Source of the DNA: Halomonas halmophila
GTDB taxonomy: Bacteria > Pseudomonadota > Gammaproteobacteria > Pseudomonadales > Halomonadaceae
Direction: 5' to 3'
Assembly (NCBI RefSeq): GCF_006540005.1
Contig: NZ_BJOC01000036.1
Location: forward strand, 1-38,264
Length of the DNA stretch: 38,264 bases
Position numbers and translations under genes: made by a program. Positions 1 to 11,022 of the stretch are shown here, piece after piece. The notes beneath the pieces are model-generated. The model saw only the letters and a list, made by a program, of their open reading frames with translations. It was not told where the DNA came from and ran no database searches. Positions within the stretch are counted from its first letter, which is position 1, and the number at the start of each line of letters is the position of its first letter.

Positions 1-4
1 ACAA

Positions 5-34
5 GGGCCAGAGCCCCCGGAGAGGCTCTGGCCC
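5..34 (-). terminator. Probable rho-independent terminator of ald
   Basis: A perfect 11-bp inverted repeat (5-15 with 24-34) encloses an 8-base loop just downstream of the alanine dehydrogenase stop codon. Read on the minus strand, the stem is followed by TTGT at the window edge, so the full U-tract cannot be checked. Position and stem strength support a terminator. Confidence 0.65.
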
Positions 35-82
35 GTCGTATCGCTTTTCACCGGCGCCGCAACGCCGGGTGGGGCGCGGAGG

Positions 83-1198
83 TCAGCCGATCAGCTGCGC
101 CGCCTCCACATACTCGAGGCCAAAGGCATCGGCCACGGCACGATAGGTCAGCTTGCCGTCATGGACGTTGAGGCCCGCCGCAAAGTGCTTGTCCTCGGCG
201 AGCGCCTGGCGCCAGCCCTTGTCGGCCAGCGACAGCACGAACGGCAGGGTGGCGTTGGTCAGCGCCTGGGTCGAAGTGCGCGCCACCGCGCCCGGCATGT
301 TGGCCACGCAGTAGTGCACCACGCCATCCACCACATAGGTCGGCTCGGCATGGGTGGTCGGCTTGCTGGTCTCGAAGCAGCCGCCCTGGTCGATGGCCAC
401 GTCCACCAGCACACTGCCGGGCTTCATGTCGGACAGCATGTCACGGGTGATCAGCTTGGGCGCCGCCGCCCCCGGCACCAGGACGGCGCCGATGATCAGG
501 TCCGATTCGCGAATCGCCTCTTCCATGGCATCGGCCGTGGAGAAGACGGTCTTCATGCGGCCCTGGTAACGGTCATCCAGGGTCTCGAGGCGCGGGATGG
601 ACTTGTCCAGCACGGTCACCTCGGCACCCAGGCCCAGTGCCATGCGCGCGGCGTTCTCGCCGACCACGCCACCACCGATGACGGTGACCTTGGCCGGGGC
701 GACGCCCGGGACGCCGGGCAGCAGGATGCCGGACCCGCCCTGGGCCTTCTCGAGGCTGTGCGCGCCGGCCTGCACCGCCATGCGGCCGGCGACGGTGCTC
801 ATCGGAGCCAGCAGCGGCAGGCCGCCCTCGGCCGCGGTGATGGTCTCGTAGGCAATGCAGGTCGCGCCGCTGTCGAGCAGTCCCTTGGTCAGGGCTTCCT
901 CGGCGGCCAGGTGCAGGTAGGTGAAGAGGGTCTGGCCGCTGCTCAGCCGCGCGACTTCCTCGGCCTGGGGTTCCTTGACCTTGAGGATCAGCTCGGCATC
1001 GGCCCAGAGGGTGGCCACATCGCTTTCCAGTCGCGCACCGGCGGCTTCGAAATCGGCGTCGCTGAAGCCGGCACCCTCACCGGCAGAGGCCTGCACGATG
1101 ACGTCGTGGCCACGACCGACCAGCTCGCGGGCGCCACTGGGCGTCAGGGCGACGCGATACTCGTGGTTCTTGATTTCCTTCGGGACGGCGATCTTCAT
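83..1198 (-). CDS. ald: Alanine dehydrogenase
   Basis: This 371-residue protein has the usual length of NAD-dependent L-alanine dehydrogenase, which interconverts L-alanine with pyruvate and ammonium in the cytoplasm. It begins [10 protein letters not shown], typical of the family. Lys73/Lys75 (ILKVKEP) and His96 (TYLHLA) match the substrate-binding lysine and catalytic histidine. The Rossmann loop VIGGGVVG lies near residues 173-180 with the NAD-ribose Asp at 198, and Asp270 (AIDQGG) is the conserved active-site aspartate. GGAGG stands just upstream of the ATG. The gene is separated from the next minus-strand gene by about 175 bp containing an AT-rich stretch (about 1275-1360), so it probably has its own promoter. 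No Lrp-type regulator is adjacent. Family assignment is very secure. Confidence 0.97.
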   Translation of the reverse strand: MKIAVPKEIKNHEYRVALTPSGARELVGRGHDVIVQASAGEGAGFSDADFEAAGARLESDVATLWADAELILKVKEPQAEEVARLSSGQTLFTYLHLAAEEALTKGLLDSGATCIAYETITAAEGGLPLLAPMSTVAGRMAVQAGAHSLEKAQGGSGILLPGVPGVAPAKVTVIGGGVVGENAARMALGLGAEVTVLDKSIPRLETLDDRYQGRMKTVFSTADAMEEAIRESDLIIGAVLVPGAAAPKLITRDMLSDMKPGSVLVDVAIDQGGCFETSKPTTHAEPTYVVDGVVHYCVANMPGAVARTSTQALTNATLPFVLSLADKGWRQALAEDKHFAAGLNVHDGKLTYRAVADAFGLEYVEAAQLIG

Positions 1199-1374
1199 GG
1201 GGTCCTCCGATGCGTGAACGATGGTGTCGAAGCAATTCGACCTCCATTACAGCACAACAGTGATTCCACGCAGAGATGCGCCATGAAAAACAAAAAAATC
1301 TCGGACTGGACCCCCAAGGCATCGAAAATACGACTGTTAAAGACACATTAAACAGAAAGTCTTCCGCCACCTGG

Positions 1375-1809
1375 CTACTGGCTGACCAGGGCCCCGCCAT
1401 AGCACTGCCGAAACGCCTCGGGCAGGCGTCGCGGGCGACCGCTGGACAGCTCGATACAGGCGAATCGCGTGCACGCACGCAGCAGTGCTCGCCGCGTCCC
1501 GGCATGCTGAAGCTGGAAGCGCCGGGTCAGCGTCAGACGGTCATCACAGGCGACGATCCAGGTGGCCAGCTGCAGCGTATCCCCCGCAAACGCCGGTGAC
1601 AGATAGTCGAGCTCGTGCCGGTGCACGACCATGGCCCGATCCAGCTGACGATAATGCGCGAGACTCAGGCCGAGATGCTCGGAATGCGCCCAGCTGATGC
1701 GCTCGACCCAGCGCAGATACTCGGCATTGTTGACGTGGCCATAGTGGTCGATGCTCGAGTCTTCGACCTCGAGATCCAGCACGAATGGCGCAGGCAGGTC
1801 CCAGGACAT
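1375..1809 (-). CDS. Acyl-CoA thioesterase, 4HBT hotdog family
   Basis: This 144-residue protein resembles the 4-hydroxybenzoyl-CoA thioesterase/YbgC group, small cytoplasmic hotdog enzymes that hydrolyse acyl-CoA thioesters. The signature is DHYGHVNNAEYLRW near residues 20-33, with the Asp and the HVNN segment at the usual active site, followed by the long hotdog helix. The ATG at 1809 was chosen because GGAAGGA precedes it at good spacing. Longer starts would overlap the upstream DUF2007 gene and add a low-quality N-terminus. The natural substrate cannot be told from sequence. It probably shares a transcript with the DUF2007 gene 59 bp upstream. Confidence 0.85.
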   Translation of the reverse strand: MSWDLPAPFVLDLEVEDSSIDHYGHVNNAEYLRWVERISWAHSEHLGLSLAHYRQLDRAMVVHRHELDYLSPAFAGDTLQLATWIVACDDRLTLTRRFQLQHAGTRRALLRACTRFACIELSSGRPRRLPEAFRQCYGGALVSQ

Positions 1810-1868
1810 GGCGATTCCTTCCGGCATAACACAAGGTTGGTGGGGCAGATGGTACGCCAGGGCGGTGG

Positions 1869-2186
1869 TCAGGGGCAGTCGCTGCCGCAATTCCAGCAGC
1901 GATCGAACACCCCCTCGAGCCATTCGCCGCACCCCGGGCAGACCCAGTCAGGCCGCCATGCATCCTGGCGGGCCTCGGCAATCAGCGATTCGGCACCCGC
2001 CTGATTATGCGGCGCCACCCATACCTCGGGCTCGCACTCCATGGGCGGCAGTTCTCCGGACGCGCCGCCCAGCGTCATGTTGCGCCGCTCGACCGGAATG
2101 CCGGCCGACTCGAGCAGGTTGGCAACATGACTGACCAGCAGCGGATTGGAGTGCGCGAAGACACGAACGAAGTCGAACTCACTCAC
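1869..2186 (-). CDS. DUF2007 protein with C-terminal zinc ribbon
   Basis: This 105-residue protein starts at a GTG (2184-2186) preceded by GAGGAG. A longer ATG start at 2231 lacks a comparable ribosome site. The first 70 residues look like DUF2007, a small domain annotated as a possible signal-transducing module, with the pattern VRVFAHSNPLLVSHVANLLESAG. The C-terminus adds CPGC and CWNC pairs near residues 83-86 and 98-101 plus another Cys, a probable zinc ribbon. No signal peptide or membrane segment is present, so it should be cytosolic. Its function is unknown. Its neighbours, a thioesterase and RlmI, give no clear functional hint. Confidence 0.8.
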   Translation of the reverse strand: MSEFDFVRVFAHSNPLLVSHVANLLESAGIPVERRNMTLGGASGELPPMECEPEVWVAPHNQAGAESLIAEARQDAWRPDWVCPGCGEWLEGVFDRCWNCGSDCP

Positions 2187-2286
2187 GATACGCTCCTCCT
2201 CATGACCGCTCCGTGACACTGCCTGACACATCGGCGGGCGTCAGCTCTATCTACACAGCAGGCGCCCGCAGACACCCTGTTCGGGC

Positions 2287-3483
2287 TCAGTCGCGGAAGA
2301 CCCGCACCCCCAACGCCTTGAGATAGGAGGTTTCGGCAATCGCCGGATGCACCGGATGATCCGCGCCCTGATGCCCCTGGTAGATCACCTGGGCATGGCG
2401 GTCCTGATGACGCGCCGCACCGCGTACCACATCGGTGAGACGATCCATGCCCAGATGCATGGAACAGGACGCCGAGACCAGGAGCCCATCGCGCCCCAGC
2501 AGCCGCATCGCCTCGCGGTTGAGGCGGCTGTAGGCACGCTCGCCGCTGGCCATGTCCTTGCGCTTCTTGATGAAGGCCGGCGGGTCGAGAATGACCACAT
2601 CGAAGCGCTCGTCATCAGCCTTGAGCGCCGCCAGGGCTTCGAAGGCATCGCACTCGCCCACGGCAACCCGCTCCTCGAGTCCGTTCAACCCGGCGTTTTC
2701 CTCGACGCCCTGCAGGGCGCGCTCACTGGAGTCGACACACAGCACCTCGCTGGCGCCATGAGCGGCGGCCTGGACGCCCCAGCCGCCGACATAACTGAAC
2801 AGGTCGAGGACGCGCTTGCCTTCCACCTGGGCATTGAGCCAGGCCCGATTGGGCCGGTGGTCATAGAACCAGCCGGTCTTCTGACCGTCCAGCAGCGGCG
2901 CGACGAAGCGCACCCCATTTTCCTCGAGCTCGATGCGCTCGGGCGGCTCGTCGCCCAGCACCTCGACGCCGCCCTCGAGCCCTTCCATGCGGCGCCCACT
3001 GGTATCGTGGCGCAGCACGATGGCGCGCGGTGACATCACCTTGTCCAGCGCATCCAGTAACGGCTCGCGCAGGGCTTCCATGCCGGCGGTATTGAGCTGC
3101 ACCACCAGCACATCGTCGAAGCGATCGATGACCAGCCCCGGCAGCAGGTCGCCTTCGCCGTGCACTAGGCGATAGAAAGGCCTGGCGAAGAGGCGCTGAC
3201 GCAGCGACAGCGCCTGATTCAGGCGATGCACCAGCAGCGAACGGTCGAGCTGCATGCCGACATCACGCGACACCATGCGCGCGCAGATCAGCGAATGGGC
3301 GTTGACATAGGCCACCCCCATCGCCTTGCCGTTGGCGGCTTCCACCACCGCCTGCTCGCCGGCGGCGAAATCCTTGAGGGGCGTGGTCTTGGTATCGATC
3401 TCATTGGAATACAACCAGAGGTGACCCGCCTTGAGGCGGCGGTCGGCGTTCTTCTTGAGGCGCAGGGAGCGTAGGGCGGTCAT
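2287..3483 (-). CDS. rlmI: 23S rRNA m5C1962 methyltransferase
   Basis: At 398 residues it is nearly the length of E. coli RlmI (396), the SAM-dependent enzyme that makes m5C1962 in 23S rRNA. An N-terminal PUA-type RNA-binding domain (about 1-75) is followed by an insert and a Rossmann methyltransferase domain. The SAM loop reads LDLFSYVGGWGVQAA, the acidic motif VDSS follows, and the catalytic region has ILDPPAFIKKR and SASCSMH, whose Cys is the expected nucleophile. The ATG at 3483 gives the family-typical start MTALRSLRLKKNADRR; an earlier ATG at 3561 would run into mutM. It lies 49 bp downstream of mutM, probably in one transcript. Confidence 0.95.
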   Translation of the reverse strand: MTALRSLRLKKNADRRLKAGHLWLYSNEIDTKTTPLKDFAAGEQAVVEAANGKAMGVAYVNAHSLICARMVSRDVGMQLDRSLLVHRLNQALSLRQRLFARPFYRLVHGEGDLLPGLVIDRFDDVLVVQLNTAGMEALREPLLDALDKVMSPRAIVLRHDTSGRRMEGLEGGVEVLGDEPPERIELEENGVRFVAPLLDGQKTGWFYDHRPNRAWLNAQVEGKRVLDLFSYVGGWGVQAAAHGASEVLCVDSSERALQGVEENAGLNGLEERVAVGECDAFEALAALKADDERFDVVILDPPAFIKKRKDMASGERAYSRLNREAMRLLGRDGLLVSASCSMHLGMDRLTDVVRGAARHQDRHAQVIYQGHQGADHPVHPAIAETSYLKALGVRVFRD

Positions 3484-3532
3484 CGAAAATCTCGTGCTTG
3501 AAAGTAAAAGGGAGCAGCGCGCGTCGGGGCAG

Positions 3533-4357
3533 TCAGCGCTGGCAGGCCGCACAATAGACACTGGCGCGCTGGCCCAGGGTCACCAGGCGCAACTCGGCGC
3601 CACAGCGCCGGCATGGCTGGCCATCGCGGCCGTAGACATTGAGCCGCTGGGCGAAATAGCCGGGCTCGCCGGTGCCGCCGACGAAGTCTCTCAGGGTGGT
3701 ACCGCCCTGATGGATGGCAGCGCCCAACACCTCGCGGATCGCCTCGGCCAGGCGCCGATAACGTTGGCGGGAAATGCGCCCCGCCTCGCGGCGCGGATCG
3801 ATACCGGCCAGGAACAGGGCCTCGGCGGCGTAGATATTGCCGACCCCCACCACCACGCCATTATCCATCAGGAATGGCTTGACGGCGAGGCGCCGCCGAC
3901 GCGACCGGGCGTGCAGATGATCGCCATCGAAGTCCGGCGACAACGGCTCCGGGCCGAGCTTCGCCAGGCGCCGGTCCTGCTCGACCGAGCCATCCAGCCA
4001 GTCGATGAAACCGAAGCGCCGCGGGTCGTGATAGCGCAGGATGGCACCGTCATCGAGTACCAGGTCGACATGGTCGTGCTTTCTGGGCAGCTCGCCCAGG
4101 CGCGCCATGCGCAGGCTACCGGACATGCCGAGGTGGCACAGCAGGGTGCCGACCGCTCCGCCGGCGATGGGCATCAACAGATACTTGGCCCGTCGCCCCA
4201 GCGGCCCCATGCAGGCCCCGACCAGGCGCTCGGCCAGGTCATCGGGCACCGCATGGCGCAGGCGCGCCTGACGCACGATGACTTCGCGAACCTCGCGTCC
4301 TTCGACATGCGGCGCAATACCGCGTCGGGTCGTTTCCACCTCGGGAAGCTCGGGCAT
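3533..4357 (-). CDS. mutM: Formamidopyrimidine-DNA glycosylase (Fpg)
   Basis: MutM removes 8-oxoguanine and other oxidised purines and cuts the abasic site by beta/delta elimination. The N-terminus [13 protein letters not shown] gives the catalytic proline (N-terminal after Met removal) and glutamate. The helix-two-turn-helix region has [13 protein letters not shown], and the C-terminal zinc finger shows CRRC and CAAC near residues 248-271. The 274 residues match the family length. AGGA stands about 7 bases before the ATG. The gene sits between rpmG and rlmI; the radC-rpmB-rpmG-mutM order is also found in enterobacteria. Assignment is secure. Confidence 0.97.
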   Translation of the reverse strand: MPELPEVETTRRGIAPHVEGREVREVIVRQARLRHAVPDDLAERLVGACMGPLGRRAKYLLMPIAGGAVGTLLCHLGMSGSLRMARLGELPRKHDHVDLVLDDGAILRYHDPRRFGFIDWLDGSVEQDRRLAKLGPEPLSPDFDGDHLHARSRRRRLAVKPFLMDNGVVVGVGNIYAAEALFLAGIDPRREAGRISRQRYRRLAEAIREVLGAAIHQGGTTLRDFVGGTGEPGYFAQRLNVYGRDGQPCRRCGAELRLVTLGQRASVYCAACQR

Positions 4358-4390
4358 GGCAGGGTCCTGCAGCGGGGCGACATGACAAAC

Positions 4391-4422
4391 GCGAAAACCC
4401 GACCATCGGGCCGGGTTCTCGC
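4391..4422 (-). terminator. Probable terminator after rpmBG
   Basis: An 11-bp stem (4391-4401 with 4412-4422, one G-U pair on the minus strand) is followed on the minus strand by GTTTGTC. It sits between the rpmG stop and the mutM start, as expected for a terminator or attenuator that separates abundant ribosomal-protein mRNA from repair-gene mRNA. Confidence 0.6.
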
Positions 4423-4544
4423 GGACAGGCTCTCGCCTGCGGAAGGAAGCCGCCTGCGGTCGACCGAAGCCGCATCAACCCATCAACGAAGGGCTGAGAC
4501 GGGCGGGACCGACGGGGCAGATGCCGGGCGTACCGGCCAGCCGA

Positions 4545-4700
4545 TCACTTGATCTTGGCTTCCTTGTAGGTGACACGCTTGCGAACCACCGGGTCAAACT
4601 TTTTCATTTCCAGCTTGTCCGGCGTGTTCCGCTTGTTCTTGTCGGTGGTGTAGAAGTGGCCGGTTCCGGCGCTGGACACCATTCTGATCTTGTCACGCAT
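4545..4700 (-). CDS. rpmG: 50S ribosomal protein L33
   Basis: This short 51-codon gene encodes [19 protein letters not shown] and ends [17 protein letters not shown], closely matching E. coli L33, a small protein near the E site of the large ribosomal subunit. It lacks the CxxC pairs of zinc-binding L33 paralogues, so it is the zinc-independent type. A good AGGGAGA ribosome site stands about 6 bases before the ATG at 4700. It follows rpmB by 50 bp in the classic rpmB-rpmG operon. The high basic-residue content is normal for a ribosomal protein. Confidence 0.96.
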   Translation of the reverse strand: MRDKIRMVSSAGTGHFYTTDKNKRNTPDKLEMKKFDPVVRKRVTYKEAKIK

Positions 4701-4750
4701 TTCGTTTCTCCCTAATCAATCGAGCGCTGGCTGTGCGGGCAAAAGCGGTC

Positions 4751-4987
4751 TCAGACCGTCTCGCCGCGCTTGCGAATATCGCTCAGTACCGCTTCGATAC
4801 CCTTCTTGTCGATGGTGCGCAGCCCCTTGGTGGAAACGCGCAGCTTGACGAAACGCTTCTCGGATTCCACCCAGAAACGATGGGTGTGCAGGTTCGGTAC
4901 AAAACGACGCGGCGTTCTGCGCTGAGAGTGAGATACGTTGTGACCAGTCACCGGGCGCTTGCCGGTAACCTGACATACTTTGGACAT
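4751..4987 (-). CDS. rpmB: 50S ribosomal protein L28
   Basis: This 78-residue protein has the same length as E. coli L28 and begins [21 protein letters not shown], the characteristic N-terminus. It ends with the usual [19 protein letters not shown] region. L28 is a structural protein of the 50S subunit. The ATG at 4987 has GGAGG five bases upstream; a longer in-frame extension (to 5074) lies in the untranslated leader. A strong promoter is visible at 5094-5122, giving a leader of about 100 nt. It is first in the rpmB-rpmG operon. Confidence 0.97.
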   Translation of the reverse strand: MSKVCQVTGKRPVTGHNVSHSQRRTPRRFVPNLHTHRFWVESEKRFVKLRVSTKGLRTIDKKGIEAVLSDIRKRGETV

Positions 4988-5093
4988 GAGAGCCTCCAAC
5001 CGCTTGGCCAGGATATAACCTGAGTGTTCAAAACCTGTCGGGCAAACCGGGACGACCCGTGTCATTTGACCCAAGGGAATTCAAAGGCTGCAC

Positions 5094-5122
5094 TTTATAC
5101 CAGAGGTGGCCGGGCCAGACAA
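5094..5122 (-). promoter_or_regulatory. Sigma70-type promoter of rpmBG
   Basis: On the minus strand a TTGTCT -35 element (5117-5122) and a TATAAA -10 element (5094-5099) are separated by exactly 17 bp. This is the best sigma70 match in the window and suits strongly expressed ribosomal-protein genes. It lies between the radC stop and rpmB. Confidence 0.75.
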
Positions 5123-5135
5123 GCGAGAAACGAGA

Positions 5136-5810
5136 TTATAACAGGCCTCGCTCGGCAAAAGACACCACTTCTCCGTCGCCGACCACGAAATGATCCAGCA
5201 CCCGCACCTCGAACAGCGCCAGCGCCTGACGCAGCCGCTCGGTAATGCGCTCGTCGGACTGGCTGGGCTCGGCCACCCCGGAAGGATGGTTGTGGGCAAA
5301 GATCACCGCCCCGGCACCGACTTCCAGAGCTCGGCGTGCCACCTCGCGGGGATAGACCGAGGCGCTGTCCAGGGTGCCGCGAAACAGCGACTCGTAACGA
5401 ATGACCCGGTGCTGGCTGTCGAGAAAGAGGGCGGCAAATTCCTCATGGCCAAGGTGACGCAGCCGCGACATCAGATAGTCGCGCACCAGCCCCGGCGAGG
5501 TCAGCGCACCCTCGCGATCGAGGCGGCTGGCCAGATGGCGCCGCGCCAGTTCCAGCACCGCCTGGAGCTGTACATACTTGGCCTGCCCCAGACCACGCTC
5601 GGTGCAGAAGGCCGTCTCGTCGGCTTCCAGCAGCGGCCGCAGACCACCGAAGGACGAGAGTACGTCCCGCGACAGATCCACCGCCGAGCGCCCGCTGACC
5701 CCGACGCGCAGAAAAATGGCCAGCAGCTCGGCATCCGATAGCGCCTCGGTGCCGAGCGCCAGGAGTTTCTCCCGGGGGCGCTCGCCCTCCGGCCAGTCAC
5801 GAATCGACAT
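5136..5810 (-). CDS. radC: RadC family JAB-domain protein
   Basis: The 224-residue protein belongs to the RadC/UPF0758 family. An N-terminal helix-hairpin-helix-like region (about 15-90, with [19 protein letters not shown]) precedes a JAB/MPN metalloprotease-like domain. The metal motif HNHPSG occupies 173-178 (His173, His175) with Asp186 downstream. The historic link of radC to recombination repair in E. coli was later disputed, and the biochemical role is unsettled. The ATG at 5810 is preceded by GGAGG at 5 bases; the in-frame extension upstream has low-quality arginine-rich sequence. It is divergent from coaBC, across 208 bp in which I see no other gene. Confidence 0.95.
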   Translation of the reverse strand: MSIRDWPEGERPREKLLALGTEALSDAELLAIFLRVGVSGRSAVDLSRDVLSSFGGLRPLLEADETAFCTERGLGQAKYVQLQAVLELARRHLASRLDREGALTSPGLVRDYLMSRLRHLGHEEFAALFLDSQHRVIRYESLFRGTLDSASVYPREVARRALEVGAGAVIFAHNHPSGVAEPSQSDERITERLRQALALFEVRVLDHFVVGDGEVVSFAERGLL

Positions 5811-6018
5811 CCTTGCCTCCCGGACGATCCCCGTCGTCCTTGCCGGGTCATGCCCGCGTGCTCTTGCCGCCCCTGACAGCGCCGCTGCTGAACGCCTCAG
5901 GCGACGCCGGCTCCTCTCTCGCTGCTCAGTGTAGTCGCCATGGCCGGCGAGCGGGCGGCTACGCAAGCCCGGCTGCGAGTGGTAAGCTGGGCACCGGATT
6001 TATCGCCTGGACAACAGC

Positions 6019-7242
6019 ATGTCTGCACTACCCGCAAGGCGCATCCTGCTCGGGATCAGCGCCGGCATCGCCGCCTACAAGAGCGCCCAGCTGGCACGCC
6101 TGCTCAAGCAGGCCGGCTGTGAGGTGCGCGTGGTCATGACCGAGGGTGCCCAGGCCTTCATCACGCCCCTGACGCTTCAGGCGCTGACCGGCGAGAGCGT
6201 GCGCACCTCGCTGCTCGACCCGGAGGCCGAGGCCGGCATGGGCCATATCGAACTGGCGCGCTGGGCCGACTGCATCATCATCGCGCCGGCCACGGCCGAC
6301 CTGATGGCACGCCTGGCCCATGGCATGGCCGATGACCTGCTCACCACCCTATGCCTGGCCAGTCGCGCCGAGAAGTTTCTGGCGCCGGCCATGAACCAGG
6401 CCATGTGGGCGCACCCGGCCACCGGCCGCAATGCCCGCCGGCTCGCCGAAGACGGCTGGACGCTGCTGGGCCCGGGACATGGCGACCAGGCCTGCGGCGA
6501 TGTGGGGGCCGGCCGCATGCTCGAGCCCGAAGCATTGGCGGAGCGACTGCTCAGCCCGCCCGAGCAACCGGCCCGCGGCCTGCGGCTGGTCATCACCGCC
6601 GGCCCCACCCGCGAGGCCATCGACCCGGTGCGCTACCTCTCCAATCACAGCTCCGGCAGGATGGGCTATGCCCTGGCCGCCGCCGGCGTGGCCCTGGGGG
6701 CCGAGGTGACGCTGATCAGCGGCCCGGTCGCGCTGGCCACCCCGGCAGGCGCCACCCGGGTGGATGTCGAAAGCGCCAGCGAGATGCTGGCCGCCGCCGA
6801 AGCGCATGCAGACGGGGCGGATATCTTCATCGGCTGTGCCGCCGTAGCCGATTACCGCGCCGCAAGCGCCGCGGAGCACAAGCTCAAGAAAGGCGATGAC
6901 GACGCCGGCATGACGCTGCGGCTGGTCAGAAACCCGGATATCATCGCCACCATCGCCGCCCGAGCCGACCGGCCCTTCATCATCGGCTTCGCCGCCGAGA
7001 CACAGGACGTCGAGCGCTACGCCCGCGACAAGCTGGCACGCAAGCGACTCGACATGGTGGCCGCCAACGATGTGTCACAGCCCGGCCTCGGCTTCGGGTC
7101 CGAGAACAACGCCGCCCTGCTGCTGTGGCAGCACGGCGACGAGGTCGACCAGTGCCACCTGCCGCCGCAGCCCAAGGCGGACCTGGCCGAAGCCATCCTG
7201 CGACAGGCACTGACCTGCCTGACCCCGACAACACCTGAATGA
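6019..7242 (+). CDS. coaBC: Bifunctional PPC decarboxylase / PPC synthetase
   Basis: CoaBC carries out two steps of coenzyme A synthesis: CTP-dependent joining of cysteine to 4'-phosphopantothenate (CoaB) and FMN-dependent decarboxylation to 4'-phosphopantetheine (CoaC). The CoaC half (about 1-185) has the flavin-binding start [16 protein letters not shown], catalytic His76 ([10 protein letters not shown]), the PAMN motif ending at Asn126, and the lid Cys159 (DQACGD). The CoaB half (from about 190) has [29 protein letters not shown] and the KLKKG lysine motif. The 407 residues match the family. The ribosome site before this ATG is weak. Its last codons overlap a possible dut start by ATGA, and the gene leads the coaBC-dut-algC-argB-slmA series. 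Confidence 0.97.
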   Translation: MSALPARRILLGISAGIAAYKSAQLARLLKQAGCEVRVVMTEGAQAFITPLTLQALTGESVRTSLLDPEAEAGMGHIELARWADCIIIAPATADLMARLAHGMADDLLTTLCLASRAEKFLAPAMNQAMWAHPATGRNARRLAEDGWTLLGPGHGDQACGDVGAGRMLEPEALAERLLSPPEQPARGLRLVITAGPTREAIDPVRYLSNHSSGRMGYALAAAGVALGAEVTLISGPVALATPAGATRVDVESASEMLAAAEAHADGADIFIGCAAVADYRAASAAEHKLKKGDDDAGMTLRLVRNPDIIATIAARADRPFIIGFAAETQDVERYARDKLARKRLDMVAANDVSQPGLGFGSENNAALLLWQHGDEVDQCHLPPQPKADLAEAILRQALTCLTPTTPE

Positions 7243-7262
7243 ACGACAGCGGAAGCCCCACC

Positions 7263-7730
7263 ATGCCGACCAAGAGTGATCGCCCTCGCCTCGCCGTCAA
7301 GCTGCTCGACGAGCGCATGCGCGACTATCTGCCCGACTACGCCACCACCGGCTCCGCCGGCATGGACCTGCGGGCCCTGCTCGATGCGCCCCTGACCCTC
7401 GAGCCGGGCGACTGCGAGCTGATCCGCACCGGCCTGGCCATCCACATCGCCGACCCGCAACTGGCCGGCATGGTGCTGCCGCGCTCCGGGCTCGGCCACA
7501 AGCACGGCATCGTGCTCGGCAACCTGGTCGGACTGATCGACTCCGACTACCAGGGCGAGCTGATGATCTCGACCTGGAACCGCGGCAGCACGAGTTTCAC
7601 CCTGGAGCCCTTCGAACGCCTGGCCCAGTATGTGCTGGTGCCGGTCATTCAGGCCGAGCTCGAGGTCGTCGACGACTTCGACAGCAGCCTGCGCGGCCCC
7701 GGCGGCTTCGGCAGCTCCGGCCGCCAGTGA
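7263..7730 (+). CDS. dut: dUTP diphosphatase (dUTPase)
   Basis: Dut hydrolyses dUTP to dUMP and pyrophosphate, keeping uracil out of DNA and feeding thymidylate synthesis. All five trimeric-dUTPase motifs are present in order: [32 protein letters not shown] (with the catalytic Asp), [10 protein letters not shown] and the flexible C-terminal arm [12 protein letters not shown]. From the ATG at 7263 it has 155 residues, close to E. coli Dut (about 151), and GGAAG precedes this start at 7 bases. An upstream ATG at 7239 overlaps the coaBC stop as ATGA and would add eight residues; translation from there is possible but has no clear ribosome site. Coupling to coaBC is conserved in many gammaproteobacteria. 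Confidence 0.95.
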   Translation: MPTKSDRPRLAVKLLDERMRDYLPDYATTGSAGMDLRALLDAPLTLEPGDCELIRTGLAIHIADPQLAGMVLPRSGLGHKHGIVLGNLVGLIDSDYQGELMISTWNRGSTSFTLEPFERLAQYVLVPVIQAELEVVDDFDSSLRGPGGFGSSGRQ

Positions 7731-7776
7731 CGGCATGCCACGCTCAATATCTTCCCGACGCTCAAGGACCGACAAC

Positions 7777-10139
<2,363 letters not shown>

Positions 10140-10161
10140 ATCACGTGGGCTTTCCCGGCAC

Positions 10162-10242
10162 CACACCTTCGCGAGGGCGCTGTAAACCCCTCCCTGGGCG
10201 CTACATCCGCCATCCCTGGCGGATGACCCTCGCGCCGGTGTG
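10162..10242. repeat. Structured REP-like element, potential three-way junction
   Basis: Between argB and slmA, two inverted outer arms pair: 10162-10167 with 10237-10242, and 10170-10177 with 10227-10234. Inside sit a perfect 8-bp hairpin (10204-10211 with 10218-10225, loop ATCCCT) and a weaker hairpin around 10182-10204 whose loop shares TCCCTGG with the first. The near-repeat GGGCGCT occurs at the base of the weaker hairpin (10175-10181 and 10196-10202). The layout resembles extragenic repeats with CCATCC/GGATGG-like cores in marine gammaproteobacteria; I state that from memory and have not searched for copies. It could stabilise or terminate argB mRNA. Confidence 0.7.
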
Positions 10243-10314
10243 TTCCCGGCGCCCACTCACCTTGCGCACTTGAAACACGCTTTCACTTCCCGGCAAGGCG
10301 ACAACACAAAGACC

Positions 10315-10926
10315 ATGACGCAGCAAGCACCCGCTTCCAGCCGCCGCGATCATATCCTGCAGGGATTAGCGCTGATGCTCGAGGAAGACAGCGGCAAGCG
10401 CATCACCACGGCCGCCCTGGCGCGCCAGGTGGGCCTCTCGGAAGCCGCGCTGTACCGCCATTTCCCGAGCAAGGCACGCATGTTCGAGGGGCTCATCGAG
10501 TTCATCGAGCAGACGCTGTTCGAGCGCATCACGCGTATTCTCGACGAGGTGCAGGAAGCGATTCCGCGCTGCGGGCAGGTGCTGACCCTGGTGCTGGCCT
10601 TCGCCGAGAAGAACCCGGGGCTGTCACGCGTGCTGGGCGGCGACGCCCTGACCGGCGAGACGCCGCGATTGCGCCAACGCATCCATCAGCTGTTCGAGCG
10701 CCTGGAAACCCAGCTCAAGCAGATCCTGCGCGAGGCCGAGATCCACGAACAACGCCGCCCGGCCCTGCCGGTGGCGGCGGCCGCCAACCTGCTGATCGCC
10801 GTGGTCGAGGGTCGCATCTCGCAATACGTGCGCTCCGACTTCAAGCATCGGCCAAGGCTGCACTGGGACGACCAGTGGCAATCGCTCGCCGGCCAGCTGC
10901 TGCGTGACCCCTCGCCATCCGCCTGA
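10315..10926 (+). CDS. slmA: Nucleoid occlusion factor SlmA
   Basis: SlmA is a TetR-family DNA-binding protein that binds sites across the chromosome and blocks FtsZ assembly over the nucleoid. The N-terminal HTH (about residues 25-55) contains ITTAALARQVGLSEAALYRHFPSK, followed by MFEGLIEFIE, nearly the same as E. coli SlmA; NPGLSRVL and FVRS-like QYVRSDFKHRP are also conserved. From ATG 10315 it has 203 residues (E. coli 198). An earlier ATG at 10240 would place the start inside the outer stem of the repeat and add 25 unmatched residues. The ribosome site at either start is weak. It follows argB after 175 bp and shares a terminator with the convergent rpoH. Confidence 0.92.
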   Translation: MTQQAPASSRRDHILQGLALMLEEDSGKRITTAALARQVGLSEAALYRHFPSKARMFEGLIEFIEQTLFERITRILDEVQEAIPRCGQVLTLVLAFAEKNPGLSRVLGGDALTGETPRLRQRIHQLFERLETQLKQILREAEIHEQRRPALPVAAAANLLIAVVEGRISQYVRSDFKHRPRLHWDDQWQSLAGQLLRDPSPSA

Positions 10927-10952
10927 TGGCCCCTTTCCAGCCCTGAAACGCA

Positions 10953-10980
10953 AATGCCCCGGCCGTCAGGCCGAGGCATT
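10953..10980. terminator. Shared bidirectional terminator of slmA and rpoH
   Basis: A 12-bp stem with one mismatch (10953-10964 with 10969-10980) and a GTCA tetraloop lies between the convergent slmA and rpoH stop codons. The stem starts with AA and ends with TT on both strands, as in compact bidirectional terminators. Confidence 0.75.
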
Positions 10981-11022
10981 CGTGTCTGTGATCAGCGCTC
11001 ACCCGCAGGGCGCGAGGCGTGA

